From: Romanomermis culicivorax
Lineage: Eukaryota; Nematoda; Enoplea; Mermithida; Mermithidae
Direction of reading: 5' to 3'
DNA length: 64,000 nt
Assembly: GCA_963922205.1 (NCBI GenBank)
Contig: CAWUHX010000144.1
Span: 310,001-374,000, forward strand
A model generated the notes under the pieces. It worked only from the letters and a program-made list of their open reading frames with translations. It ran no database searches and had not been told where the DNA came from. This document shows positions 44,595 to 58,200 of this stretch, in pieces. Position 1 is the first letter of the stretch. Every line of letters starts with the position of its first letter. The translations under genes were made by a program, and so were the position numbers.

Positions 44595-45689
44595 AATCAG
44601 ATCAATGGTAGTGCTCTCTCTGCAGTGCATAATACCATAGTATCTTCTCCTGCTCCTACCCGGATACTGTCAATGACTAAAAAAATATTGGATCCGGTCA
44701 ATAGACACTGCGTCAAAATACTCTTTTTCAGCATCTTTCTTTGCCAATTAGATTTTCTCTAATTGTATTCGAACTTGGTGTCCATCAGCGTCCGTCCTAA
44801 CTTGGCGTGCGCCAACCCGGCGTCCGTCCTAACTTGACATATTAGTCCGATGTTGGCGTCCATATCCTAACATGACGCCTAGCCCAGTTTTTTATTCGTA
44901 CACGGACACTTGTGTCAATTGGCACAAAAAGCCAAAAAATTTGTGCCAGTGGCAGAGAAAAATTTTTCTTCGTTAAAAAAATTCATATGAACGTTAAAAA
45001 ACTTTTGTGTTAAAAGTTTGGTAGAAACATAATTAAGATACTTTCACCGGACTAATTTACACAAAAATCGTGCTTAACCTATTTTGATCTATCAGTTAGA
45101 TAAGAAAATCTGATCGAGAAACCGTTTTATAACGATTCGTGAAGAAATCGAATGATGCAAGGGTTCAAAATCTCTAGAATTGGTCATGAAGTTAATATTT
45201 TTCTTTAAATTTGGGCTTCGAATTTTTTTCTAACAGTGCAAAGATTAAATTAAGGATGTCTATAATTGCTTTCTCCTAAAAAAGTGAAATCGAAAGTTAC
45301 GTGAATTTTCGGTCGAAAAATTGCGCCAACAATATCAATTTTTTTGTTTGAATCAAAGATAAAAAAAAGTTCCAGTCCCCAATTCCACTGAATGAACAAT
45401 TGGCCAAGTTGGAGGGAGGGGGTCGACTAAGCTGGGAGTCCCCTCCAACCCCCCAATTACAGGTATGTCTCAAAATCTACCAGACTTCACGTACCAATTT
45501 CCATTTGAATTAGAGTTTTTAAATAAGGTTTGTCCATTGCGCTGTTCTATAAAATATCAGCGATTTTGGAAAAGAAAACATTACGACGTTGTCCTTACAA
45601 GATCAAATGTCGCTACTTCTGTGTGAAAGCAGGGTCACTCCCGATCATTTCTGTTTATATAAGAAAAATAAATTAAAAAGTTGACGTAT

Positions 45690-46380
45690 TACTTTTAGAA
45701 TACTGCTTAACTGTTTGGAATCCTTTTTATGCTTCTGACATAAGCCTCATCTAAAGGGTCCCGAGAAAGTTCACTAAGAGATTATTTGGTTTCAGATCCA
45801 GGCCTACGTATGACGAGCGTTTAAACAAGCTAAGCTTAGAAAGGTTGGAAATACGTCGATTACGCAATGCACTAATGTCTGATGTTTCAAATTATTAAAG
45901 GGCCATCATGCCTTGATAAATCGGACTTTTTTTATCAGCAGTAATCTCGAGTCCACCCGCCGCAAAAATGATCATAAGCTATAAACTGGTAAGGCAAAAA
46001 CGAATATAAGTCTGTATGATTTTTAAAATAGATATATCAACATCTGGAATGAACTTCCGAATAAAGTTCTCGGTTCTTTCAATTTACACATTTTCAGAAC
46101 GAAAATCACCAAAACTGATAATTTTCGTTTTGAAAATGTGTAAATTGAAAGAGCCTGCTACAAAATCGTAACCTGTGCTTCCTTTTAATTTGTGTTTACT
46201 GTAATTCGCATTTCAGTTTTTACGTTTTCTCATCCTTCTTTCATTAAAACTAACCGTTAAAGAGTTTTCTGAGTTCCCAGCATGCTTTTCTTTGTGTGTC
46301 TCTTTTTCTTCTTGTTTGATGAGTTTTGTCATTTTTCCCCTGATAGGTAATAAAATATTTCATTCGTTCAATCCGATTAA
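45690..46380 (+). pseudogene. Decayed LINE 3' fragment, second copy
   Basis: Nucleotide sequence parallels 6800-7390, including the codons for EYC-TVWNPFYASDI, YDERLNKL and LEIRRLR, but with stops and frameshifts. It ends with a GATAGGTAATAAAATATTTCATTCG tail-like region. No intact RT. Confidence 0.65.
46076..46151. repeat. Long near-perfect hairpin, 31-bp arms
   Basis: Arms 46076-46106 and 46121-46151 are inverse complements with one mismatch, separated by 14 bases. It interrupts the LINE relic. It is AT-rich and could form a cruciform or a foldback RNA. Confidence 0.85.
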
Positions 46381-46967
46381 CGCAGTTAGTACACAAACTA
46401 TGGGGAGGAATACCGTACGTAAAAGGTCTGAAAGCAGAAAACGAAAGATAAAGCGTAATAAAATTAAGGGCAAAGAACAAATAAAAGCTCAATCCGGAAT
46501 AGGATTTTATTTTTCATTTTTTCTCCATAGGCCAATTGGCTCCTAGCTTCAAAATTTCACAGGTCAATGCGAATTTCAACTCAACGAGCCAAAACAAAAA
46601 CTTTTGTAAACGAATATGGTAATGTAAAAGGGTTTTTTTCAATAAATTTATTCAAAAACACGCTTGAAAATCACAGTAGTAGAAGCCCACATAATCAAGC
46701 ATTTCGAACACATTTTCGATCACACACAGAATAATAGGGCTCACATATTAGATCAGTCATCATTCAATCAACGATATGTATTACAATTTCAGTTAAAATA
46801 TTCAATCTTATAGTGAGGCACTACGTGTTCCTATGTCTATGCTTTGTCTAATTGAGCGAAATGCTCAGATAACAACGTATGCAATTTTTCTGCTGTACTG
46901 ATAGCAACTCAGCTTTTACGACAAATTTTTTTTTACGACAAACATTTTGCATTTGCATGATTCTACC

Positions 46968-47206
46968 CAGACATGCACGGCAAGAATTGGGGGAGGGTGC
47001 TTGGGATTTTTATCTAGGGTTTGAGGGGGTGGGCGAGCAAAAAAACAACAACAATAAATTTCACAAGCTTGTTTTTTACACAAAATATGCTTAAAAGTCA
47101 TCTAAAAATCTGTCTTCGAAAAAGTTCAGGGGGTGTATTTGACGATTATTTTCGGGCCCGGGGTCTCAGTAGGAGGGTTTACCCCCTACCCCTATGTGCA
47201 TGTATG
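46968..47206. mobile_element. CATGCAC-terminus MITE
   Basis: 239 bp, starts CAGACATGCACGG and ends ATGTGCATGTATG, with perfect duplication ATTCTACC at 46960-46967 and 47207-47214. It is the inverse orientation of the 15654-15904 copy. Confidence 0.9.
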
Positions 47207-47860
47207 ATTCTACCAGGATTAGGCGAGACCGATTTTGCAACAACTGCCGCCTTAGCTGTTTCAGATTCCTGATACTTTGGTGCCTCCACAAGAATTTTTG
47301 TACATTAGATCATGCGATATCACCTTGTTGATTCGACCGAATGAAATAGTTTAATGAGTTTTGGACAGTTTGAACTCGTAGAAATCAAAATCAACTCAAT
47401 GTTTCATGTCTAAGATACATAAAGTTCTTATTGTTGTGTAAATGAACATTTCGTGCAACACATCTGATATACATGCACAACTACAGCATCACAGAATAAC
47501 ATTTAAAAACCTAGGGTATGTACAGATGATATAATACCGCGAAGCGGCGATATTTTTTGAAATTCGAAGGTGAAAACACTTGCGTTACGCTAAAATTCCT
47601 TAATTTTTACAAGCCAATTTGGCTTGTGCCACTAAATTTTCTTAATTTTTAGTAGCCATGGCTTTCAGTTGACTTAAAAATAAAACCCTGATTTGAAGAT
47701 CAAAAAGATGGGAAACAGAAGAATCAATTCAACTTTGATTTTATAATGCATTGGACGCAAAGTTGGGAATGGACGCCGAGTTAGGACAGACATTGAATGA
47801 GGATCTTTTTTTCAACACTGATCGCCAAATTGAGACGGACGCCAAGTGATATCCGGATTT

Positions 47861-49709
47861 TTGGTGAGGTCGAATATCTGGTTATCCTGATATTTGATCA
47901 TAATGTGACAAATCGACTAGTGTTCACTGTTCTTAAATTTTATGAAAATTAAGCTTCTAAAATGTTTTTTGATATCGTCGCTGAGATGAAGATAATGAAT
48001 GGGGTCATTTTAAGAAAAAAATTTGGAAATGAGGAAAAAAATACTGGGCATGGTTCTCATTGTAGAAAAAAATTTGGGGAATTCAAAACAAAACCGAAAA
48101 GATGCATATGGTTAACTTTAGAAGATCAAAATCTCTTCTATTAAGCGCGGCCGTTAACATAACTTCCGTTTACTAATTAACTCTCAACAATTTCTATCAA
48201 TTCAGTTTACTTTGTCTCATTTTGTAATCCTTAATAATCAGTATTTCGCCAGAAATTGAGATTGTTCATGAATTTCTTAAATTTTTTTCTCTCGCGGCTT
48301 AGAGTTTTTCAAACGTTTTCAATGTGAACTTTTCTATTTCTAGACTGTAAATTTAGAGTTTCTATTCAGGAACGTTTGTTGCAGAAATTCATTTTTTAGC
48401 GTTTTCGAATTAAAAACTTGTAAATATTAAAATAATTAAAAATATATTGGTGTTCGTCAAATACTTGAAAAAACACTATAAGATCAAATATTAATCCATG
48501 ATATGCTGATGTTTTAAAGCTATTAACATAAGATAGAGTGACATATTCTGTCCGCCCATGAATTATAAATTATGTATTTCAAATCCAGCGCGAGGCGCCA
48601 GGAAATTTTCGATATTTTTCATTTTAGAACGCATAAAAATGAATTTCCGGACAGAAACAACCTAATCAAGAGGGCCGTCATATTCTCGGGTGCACTGTGC
48701 AACTTCTGGAAAAATTTGGTTGCTGTTATGCAAAAAACCTTGATCAGACATATCAAGAATTTGAGGGAACATGCATTAAAACGTGAAGAAATAGGAGGGG
48801 TGTGTATATCACCCCTACTCTACCTTGGGTCTTGAAAATAGTTGGAGAAGCCCGAAGGTCGCTGATTTCAGAAAAATCACGTTTTGAGATATTCTTGGCC
48901 AATTTGGGCATTAGTTTTATTAAGTCATGACAAATTTCACTGCACTCGGAAGAATTTAATGTGGTCTATTGAAAAAACTTTTCTGTACACGATTAAGTTT
49001 GAGAGTCGAGAAAATTTCACTCAAAGGAATCACAGTTTACCTCGCTCTGGCGCAGGAGGTCAAAAAATGTGTCAATCGCACAAATGTACTGCGGGAAACA
49101 TAAACTATCCAAAACTTGCGATGAATAATTATTAGTTCACATGGAAACGTGATTATAAAAAAATTCAATGAACATTGGAATTTTTGAGGAAATTTTTATT
49201 CCTCTTTCTCCTGTGTTTTTTCATAATTACGTGAGGAAGATGCTGAAAATCGGTCACTTTCTATTAAGACGCATTTGGAAATTGTAAAACTGTATCAGAT
49301 CGAACAAAAAAGCTGCTAACATCAGAGAATTTCCAAGATTTAATGATTAAACGTTAAATTTCGTGAGCATAATCGGCGTGAAAGGGTTCGGTGGGAGTTT
49401 TGACCTCACCCATATAGGTCTGACCAGATAGTGACAGGGCGAACAGGATTCCGCCAAAAAGAAACAGATTGAGTATCAGTCGCCGAATCTCGTTGAAATA
49501 AATCCAAAAACATAATTTAAAAAAACTTCTTTCGTTTTTACGGATTTGTATTTGTGGTTATAGTTTGGCTGAAATTTAGCGACTTTGTGAGGCGCATTAT
49601 TTTCCCAATTTGAGCTTGTTATTACTGTCATTGCTTATAATTTCAAGGGTGATGATTTTTTCAGGATCTTTTAATCTACGGTGCTTCATCTACCTACTCA
49701 ATTTTCTGA
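47861..49709. other. Decayed repeats, no gene recognised
   Basis: Contains a degraded CCTCA-type end (about 48005-48090), a third-interior fragment with a TTGCAC word (48540-48740), and AT-rich DNA. Short ORFs show no recognisable product. Confidence 0.5.
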
Positions 49710-51357
49710 ATGAAAGACCTTGCCAAAAGATTTTTACCATGCTTCATGAACGGAATTGTTGTCCACGGATTCCAACGCGGATCTAAACAGCTTGGCTGCC
49801 CCACAGGTGTGTATTAAATTAATTTTGTATGTATGTCTTGAAAAATTTTGGCATTGAATTGGAAGAATGTGGTCCTGAATTTTACCTGTTTTAAAAAATG
49901 ATGACCAAAGTTCAGCTAACATTGTGTATTATTAGATGAAATACAAATTCAAGAGTAGCAGTGGCATGGTGAAAGCCTGACATTAGTTTTCTCTTGATCA
50001 GAGAAACTCCGTTCTACTGAATTAATTAACCGTTATGTCTATGCGTAAGCTAAAATAACGATTTCGATCCAATCAAACAGCTTACATGTTTCATAACATA
50101 CTACAGCACTAGAGTCTTAATAAGCCTGCTAGTCTGTAATCACTTAAAAGTCGTTTTTTAGCTAATTTATCAGACAGAGTGACCACGAAATTAGATCCAA
50201 CTTTCCCCTACGGCGTTTATTTTGGTTACGCTTCTGTTGACAATGGACCCGTCTATCGAATGGTTTTGAGTTGTGGCACTAATCCTCACTTCCACAATAC
50301 AAAGAAAACCATAGTAACAATTGTTTACTCGTTGCTTCTGCTTTCGTTCATTAATTTATGATTTTTTGTTGAATTTTTTTAGGAAGCTCACTTATTACAT
50401 GAATTCCCCAATGATTTCTACGGCAGCATTCTGAAAATTGTTGTTCTTGGATATTTACGAGAAATGGCATCGTTCAAAACTATTGGTGAGTCGAATCAAC
50501 ATAACACCAATATGAAATGATGCGGTTAAACTCAATTAATTGCGAATAATCAAAAGTTTTCTTGATTCCAATGGGTTCACAGTAAATAGGAAGAACGTTG
50601 CGTCAATGCGAAGTAAAATTTGCTTTTTGTGTCTCTTTTGCTTTTAGGATTCAGTTCAGCCGTAGAAGTGTGAATTTTTGTTCACAGGTTGTTATATATC
50701 TTTAAGTCACAGTTTTTGGAATGAACTGTAGTTTATTCATTCTTAAATGAGCATCCAACCAAATGCAAAAAAAATCTAGAAGGATCCACAGACAGGTGAT
50801 GAACATGCATCGTAAGCCAACATCTTCGTTTCTCGAATTGTACTTGAAAGCGCTACAGTCAATATGAGGGAAAAGGCGGTTGTATAAGTAGGTTGCTTAC
50901 TATTTTCATGAAAATCTCTTTTCCTTCCGGGGCTCTTCTGGGAAGAATTAACTAAGGGCCTTAAACAATCTCTTCCTTCATGTGATTTAAAGTTTAGTAG
51001 GCGTTTTGAAGTAAACCTTGTCTTGATAATGACATTTTATCTAACTATCGTGACTAAAAGCCATAGTTTTTGAGGGATAACAACGGATCAGTCAGTTTCT
51101 TTACCACCAGAAAGTGTGATGGGTTTCATTCTCTAGCTTCTCTATATCTTATGAGTTTAGCCTAATTTTTAATTTTAGATGAATTGAAAGAAGCAATACG
51201 GAATGATATCAATTCTGCCAATAAAGCGCTGGATTATCTTGAGGAAGATGGAGCTTTCAATTTCAAGGAACATGACTTTTTTAAGATTATAGACAACTGT
51301 GAAAATGTTATTTATGGCCATGTTAGTCACAATCATACTGGTAAAGTAAATAATTAA
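49710..51357 (+). CDS. RFK: Riboflavin kinase, four exons, complete
   Basis: Phosphorylates riboflavin with ATP to make FMN, the first step of flavin cofactor synthesis, normally in the cytosol. Exons: 49710-49806, 50162-50313, 50383-50485, 51179-51357 (TAA), all with GT-AG borders and matching phases, giving 176 residues, close to other animal enzymes. Landmarks: GFQRGSKQLGCPTAN, where the PTAN motif that binds ATP/Mg is split by intron 1; the YGVYFGYASV strand; NPHFHNTKKTI; and EAHLLHEF with the presumed catalytic Glu, followed by DFYG. The start Met gives an N-terminus of the usual animal length. The C-terminus is somewhat longer than in the human enzyme and ends in a polar tail. Introns are short and free of recognised MITEs. 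Confidence 0.93.
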
Positions 51358-52238
51358 ACGATGCGGGAAAATATAAATTACTATAAACAATAAGGCTGTT
51401 AGAGCAAGATCCTCATATCTGATTCACAAGGACAATGTTTCAGGCGTTTAAGAACGAGTAGAGTACCTCGTATATTACTGTAATGTACAAATTATGGAGA
51501 AGAAAGAAAAATGTGACCGCGGTTCGTCGGTCTGTATCGTCGCGTCGTCGTCAGGCTGCATTGGATCAATTGCAGTGTGCAACCTGATGAAAAATTTAGT
51601 TGCGTGGAGAAATTTCAGGATGCAGTTTGCCTATTCTTCATGAAAAATACAGGCTATTGATTTTTTTTGTTATATTCCGTTTATCGCGGCTCGTGTCCAG
51701 TTTTATTTTGTAGACCTTCGAACTTCGTCAGATCTGGAAAGAAATTTTTGGGAACACTTTATTGGACGCACAGCATCTAAAAAATTTTTGATTTACTTAT
51801 AAGTTTTCGGCACATAACCTCCTGTAAGAGGTCCGACCTGACCATACCTGTAATTATATAGGGAGAGAAAAGACCTCCAACTCATATAAATTTGGAAAGT
51901 AGCTTTTTTTGGCCTGCTTGGAGAAAATTTTCAATTTTTTCGGTGGGTTTATGGGGACCCTCTAAAGTTTTGGGAATTTTGGGATCCCCACTCCAAAATT
52001 CCAAAAAAAAACAAATTAACTTTCCAAAGTTTTGGGCAGAGGTTCCCAAGGTCAGATTTTTCAGGAAGGGGTAAAATTGAAAATTTTCGCGGATAGTGTA
52101 GCTAAATGTCTACTAAACACGTCATTTTGTCTCAAAATTAGGCAACCAGTCATCAATTTTAAGGACTTTAAGTAGGGGCCGGGCCTGTCATGGCCCTCCC
52201 CATGGGACAGTCTGATTTTGGGGGAGACGGAGCTGCAC
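51358..52238. other. Decayed repeats downstream of riboflavin kinase
   Basis: A TTGCAC-type word cluster lies at 51570-51625 and a degraded CATACCTGTA family copy at about 51815-52060. No gene recognised. Confidence 0.5.
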
Positions 52239-53031
52239 CACTGTTTTTTTCTCACATTTGTACTATAATGTCGAAAAAAATCTGGAATGTGGAAAAAATT
52301 TTTGAGGTCTTTCCACAAATGTGGAAGAAAAATTTCGGGTTTTCATATTGAAAAGATGCATTTTGGTTCATTTCAGGAGGTCCAAATCTCAAAATTTTCT
52401 TTTCAAAAAAAATCAAAATCTTTAATAATCATTATTATTTATTACCAAGCTCCAGCGCGGCTTTTAGCATGTCTACATTCATTTACCATTTAATCTTCAA
52501 TAGTTTTCATCATCTTAAATGTATTATTTTATGTTTAATGGGCAATCTTGCATATTATATCTCTATATTTAATGAAAATCTGCATTTTTTCCTCCATAGA
52601 TTTTTTTAAGAAAGATCAACACGTCAACTTTCTCAGCTTTTTGAAGCGTTTGTTCTTTCTTTAACGTAAATTCAATTCAAAAGCTTCATGGAAGGATTTT
52701 TGGAAAATTTCTACACTTCTGACCCATTGCTTTTCGACCAAATTCATGAAAAGTTACGAACAAATTGATAGTTTTAAAATTTTTCGAATGATAAATTTCT
52801 AGAAATTACGATCTATGAACACAAAATTTAAATTTAATTTTTGAGATATATGATCTTAATGATTATCAGAATGCTTTAAAAAGCTTGAAACACTTAAATA
52901 AGGCGTTTATGAGCGTTTTCAAGCGAAAAACGAGAATTTTAAGATCAAAAAAAAATTTTTTTTCATATATGTGGAAAAAAAATTTGACCCCTTTCCACAT
53001 CTGGAAAAAAGTTTGCGGAAAAAAACCAGTG
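52239..53031 (-). mobile_element. CCACA-word hAT-like element, diverged copy
   Basis: 793 bp, starts CACTGTTTTTTTCTCACA and ends AAAAAAACCAGTG. Flanks AGCTGCAC (52231-52238) and GTCTGCAC (53032-53039) agree at six of eight positions. The interior is the common type, with the central CCGGCGC hairpin lost. Confidence 0.8.
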
Positions 53032-53334
53032 GTCTGCACTGCCTGTGCTCAAAAAAGTGTTTTTCGACCAAAAAATAAACAGAATACGCCCGCGTGCTCC
53101 ATGAAGTTTTACTTTGAAACTGATTCTGAAATTTTCGCTTTTTTGAACGGTTTTCTCGCCACACGACGCGAGTCATTTTCAACCAAAAATTTTTGTCGAT
53201 TTATGATCTGATTTCCGATAGAGTAAGGTACAGCTGCCGTTGCCGACAACTGAAAGTTGGGGGAGGAGGTCGTCGACAACTGCCCATACGATTGAAAATT
53301 TTGATCGGAACCTTCCCACGAAATCCCCGCCATT

Positions 53335-53545
53335 TACAGGTATGTCTCCGGCACATTACCAGTAAGAGGTCCGACTATTTGGGAGGTGCCGAAAATTTCG
53401 AAAAAAATTTCGAAGATGCCGAAAATTTCGAAAATTTTCGCAAAAAAGTTGTTTTTCGCCTAATTTTTTCGAGTTGGAGGGAGAATCCCTACGTTTGAGT
53501 ACGATGTCCGACCATTTTGGTGGAGGGGAGTTACAGATATCTTCC
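53335..53545. repeat. Degraded CATACCTGTA-family fragments
   Basis: TTACAGGTATG at about 53334, then AGTAAGAGGTCCGACTATTTGGG and repeated CCGAAAATTTCGAAAA units. Borders cannot be set. Confidence 0.4.
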
Positions 53546-53930
53546 GGAAAGTTGTAAAATGTGTTTTCCAGCTTATTTTACAAATATTTAGCGTTTCTGT
53601 CGTTTCGAAACTCAAACGGGGCTATTAAAATCAAACTTAATCTTTAATCGTATGAGAACAATATAATATGCATGCTAATTCGACGTTTAAAAGCTATAGA
53701 CATGTGGCCCGATACCAAAATGTTATTCTTCCAACACCTCCTCAACTCGTATACAGCTCCGACCAGTCGGGTACTTACTTGATAAAACTCGGTTTTTAGG
53801 GAGGGAACAGTCGACTTTCCAGAGTTTTGGGTTAGGGGTCAGCAAGTGTTCAAAAATGCATTTTTCCAACCAAAAAATGAAAAAGCTTTCGTGATTAATG
53901 AATTTCTGATGTGAAGGTAATGCTGAGTAC

Positions 53931-54117
53931 CAGGCCTGTCTGTAGCCAGGAATTTTTTCGGGGGGGGGGGCACACATTTCTTCACCCAGTTTACTGTGAA
54001 ATCGGCATTTCTGACTTGACTTTTTCTTGAAGAAAAAACCGAAGGTACCTTTGCCTTGTTTTAGCACTTGAAACATTTGGGGTGCATTGCCCTCCCAAGC
54101 CCATGTCTACAGGCCTG
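53931..54117. mobile_element. hAT-like MITE with CAGGCCTGT termini
   Basis: 187 bp. The left end is CAGGCCTGTCTGTAGCCAGG, then a T run and G run; the right end inverted is CAGGCCTGTAGACATGGG. The pattern CAGGCCTGTAGCCAGG plus T and G runs is typical of widespread animal hAT MITEs. Flanks CTGAGTAC and GTGAGCAT are only partly alike. Confidence 0.65.
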
Positions 54118-55258
54118 GTGAGCATTATTGCGGTATGAAATGCCTAAAATTTGGTTCTTTTTAGCCCAAAAAGTTATTTTCGACCAAAATATTATTATTT
54201 CTCATCGATTTCCGAGCGACTGGTGACTAGTTGTCGATAAATGAAGTTGGGGAGAGTCTTCGACAACTGCCTACACGACTGAATGTTTTTTGGGGATTGT
54301 TCTACCTCCGATCTCCTTATCTCAAAACCCACTCTCGGTCAGGCGTTGGCAGCTTTGTTACGACTGTTATGTTTTATCCAAGTTGGGGTGGGTGTCTGTT
54401 GAATGGGCAAGTTGTCAAAATATAATTGACTATTAGGTTGGATATTCACCATAATTAATTAGGTTAAAACGTAGTCTCAACACCTGGAATCGATATATGT
54501 GCGTTCATGCTGCAATATGCTACGCAATATGTTCGTGCTAGTAGACTGTAATGCCTAATTTCAGGTATTCGACTATTGATTTGTTGAGGAAAAATGTGAA
54601 ATCAAATGTTTTCTATCGTGATGCTTAGGAAGCAGGACTGGCCGAGGTTTGGTTTTTGTGGATGCAAATATTTTAGATTTTTTTGCCATGCTAATGGTAT
54701 GCTTCTTCATCTGAGTCATGCATATTTTTGATTTCGTTTTTACGATACTATTAATTGACCAAAATTAGCCTACCTAAGGTCATTTTTCGTCTGGCGATGA
54801 TTAATCCGACTTTCTCAAAAACTTTCGACTTGCATATTAAATAGTGTTTTTGAGATTCACCATTTACATATTTGTCCCGTTTCTGGTGCAAACAAATTGA
54901 ACAAACCACCCATCTTATAACGTTGCTATGTTATGACATGCCCTTAAATGTTGGTTTCTGTGGGTATAATGTCCATTTGCTTGATGACAATATCAACATT
55001 TTTTAGAATCGAAATGATGCCTTCTTCACATGAACGTACTTTTCTCGTCAGTTTCTTCTGTGTTTTGTATCATAGGCTTGATAGCAATTTCAATATGCTA
55101 GTCTTTCAAGTCTCATCATTTGCATTGCTCTCAATTTTTCCGGCTTTAATCAAAAAAATATGCTGCATTGTCAAATAAGTCTTTTATTTTTAGACGTCAT
55201 CTCAAGTATGTAAAGGTAACTGATTAATTCGAAATTTCAATCTCGCTGCCCTTCGATC

Positions 55259-58200
55259 ATGGGCATAGTGAAAATGGTTGTGTACCGCTTACTACGATGT
55301 TTTTTATATAAGAGGCGCCGTTATGCGATTGTAGCGATTTTAATTTTGTGTGTGATGTTGTCGATTTTCAATATCAATCACAAAGAGAGCTTGTTCGCTG
55401 AATTGTGGCGAGAATCAAGGAGACTTTATAATCCCTTGCAAGCAGATTCGGAATGTGCTCGCGAAGATACGATGCGGGAAAATTTTCAGCCGACTCCTGT
55501 CTATGATGACGGAAAATCCGGTGAAATGAACAGCAGTGGGCCTATATTAGACGCTCGAATCCTATTTTTCGTAGAAAGTCGATTTACGCAATTCGGCGCT
55601 CAAATTTCTTTCGTTTTAGACAGTTTGAAAATTCCGTTCAAAGCACAAACGCTTGAAAAATGGTTACCAACTTTGACGGAAGAATTGAACAGCCGTAGGA
55701 GTTTCTACAAAATCATTATTTTCGAAAATTTATACAAATATTTGAATTTGGCACCGAAAATAAGACAAACCTTGGATGAGTATTGTAAAATATTCAATGT
55801 TGGAATAATCGCCTTCATGTCCAGTAGACCAGATAGCCCATTCGCCCGCGCAAAAATGAAAGGATTTCCGGTATACATTCGACAGAATTTGAAAATTTCA
55901 AGGCTCCATATGAATGCGTACTCCGATTTCTACTATCTTACTAAAGTTGGCAACTTGCCAGATAACATTCTTAACCAAAGTGACCCAAGTTGGGTTGGAT
56001 TCGAATATTCTAAAAGATATTACGAATCTATCTTGAGAGGTGCGATTTCCGAACCTGATTTATCGTCAAATACGCAAAATATTTCTCTGGCTCTCTTGGA
56101 TGAGGGCAAATACGACGGAATTCGAAAGCTACTTTTCGGTAACAAGTTCAATTCGTTATGGATACTTAAATTGCTATTCGTAGACGCAATTAAATTTTTA
56201 TCCGAAAATATTTTCGGGTTATCGCTCGTTCGTTATCTACAAATCGACATTGACGATATTTTCGTGGGCGAAAAGAGCAAAAAAATGACTGCCGACGACG
56301 TTAAGGTTAGTTTGGTTACACTTCAAAACACCGTTTTTTATTTTTGTACAGGCCTCTTTGTACGAACACAATTTTTTTGTAAACTAAAAAACCACGATCT
56401 TTCGTGTATTTTCGTAGAAACCTTCTTCCTGATAGCACTCGAGTTTATGTCCTCCATGTATCATTTTACAAATTAAGAAAATACACTCATGTTCCCATAA
56501 ATCAGAAATGCTAAACCTGCAATTTTTGAAAATTGCTTCCACGATGCTTCTGAATTCAAACTTGGCATTATGTTTAATAGTAAAGTTACAAAGAAGTTGG
56601 AAACATAAATTTTGAGCTTCTGAAATGCTCCAAAATTCGTTTTTTTCCATATATTTTTCGTCAAAATTTTCCCTTTTCCGGAAATTTTTTCCCCAGGTTT
56701 TTCCCGGTTTGTAGAAAAATAGTGAATAGATCAATGCAAAGAATACATTTAGCGGGGTACCGAGGTCTGGGGGGTCGGCCACTTTTTTGAACCGGGGGTC
56801 AGTAATTCCCAAAATTTTGGGGGGAGGGATCTCTGAAGGAAATAAATTTGATTTTTTCACAAAAAGGTCCGAAAAATAGTTAAAAAATAGTAATTTTATC
56901 TAAAAAACCGAAAAAATGTATTCATGGCGCAGTGCGCCGAGGAAATTGACGTTTTTGACAATTTTTTGTTCAGAAATTGTAATTTTCCAACAGAAAATTG
57001 ACTTTTTAGTATTTTTCCGTCCAAAAATATGGGAGTTCCTACGGCTACCATATGGCTAGCCATAGGATTGGAAAATCCTGGGCAGGGGGTCGCCCAATGG
57101 CTAGCCACATGGTCGACGATTTCTAGGGGGGGTTCCCATAGCACTTCCCCCCAGGGTTTTTTTACCTACGAGTCACAAGCCAAGTGGCTTGTTGACATTC
57201 CAAATTTTTGCAAGCCAATTTTATAATATCAGTATACGTAAATAAATTCCTATGCTAAGTTATTTTTTAGAGAAATGTATATATTGAGCACCACGGCAAT
57301 CGATCAAAAAAGCATTCAACATTTATTCAATAACATTTTAGAGCCGTTAATTCATCAAAGTTCAGGAAACATTTGAAATTTTTGAGTTTGATCGAAGTCT
57401 AATCTACAAGTATTGTGGGAAAAATTTTCCAGCGAACTATCCAAGAACATAATGACTTTGAATTACATGAGAAATCGACAGTTATATAAGTCCTCTATGA
57501 TGACAAGTGAGAGCCCAAAAAAGCTAATTATCTTTCCTGCCTGAAAGGCCGGAAAATTTTTTTGGGTATTGACATTCTGCGATGCTGGAAAATCAATATT
57601 CCAACCTTTACTTGAAGAATTAGTTTCGAATTTTCTGTTCAAAAGTCGTAATTTCTGGAATTTTATGTTTGAAAAATTTTAAAACCATTAATTTATTCAC
57701 ACACTCTGATGAACTTGGCCAGAAATATATGAGTAAGAAGAGTTGAAATTTCCGAAAACTACTTCCATGGAGCTTTTGGATTGATTTTACGTTAAGAAAG
57801 AGATAACCACTTCAAAAAGTTTACAGACTTGACGTATTGATCTTTCTCAAAAAATGTGTTAAGAGAAAAATGTGAATCTTATTAAATATCAAGATAAAAT
57901 ATTGAAGATTACCAATTAAAACATGAGATAATACGTTTAAGCATACCTGTACTTGGGGGGGGGGTTGGGGGGATCCCCCCACCAACTTGGCCAACCCTGT
58001 ACCCAAAATCATTTACCCCCCCCCCCCAACCCTCCCCCCAGTTTGGAAAAAATTGAAAAAATTTGCAAAAAAGTGTATGTTTTTTGACCTTTTTTGGGGA
58101 AAATTTCGACTTTTTCCTACCCCCCCCCCCCCAAGCCCAACTGGTCGGAGGTCTTACAGGTATGCGTTTAAGATGATCAAAACTTGAAGATTAAATGATG

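Larger units (their letters stand above)
44770..47860. mobile_element. Possible element with inverted GGCGTCCGTCC words at its ends
   Basis: At 44778-44885 units such as TTGGCGTGCG, GGCGTCCGTCCTAACTTG and TTGGCGTCCAT recur. At 47750-47850 the inverse units occur (GGACGCCGAGTTAGGACAG, CGGACGCCAAGTG). The ends face each other, as in the other word-array elements. The interior contains a LINE relic, a MITE and a long hairpin. Exact borders and duplication are not established. Confidence 0.45.
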
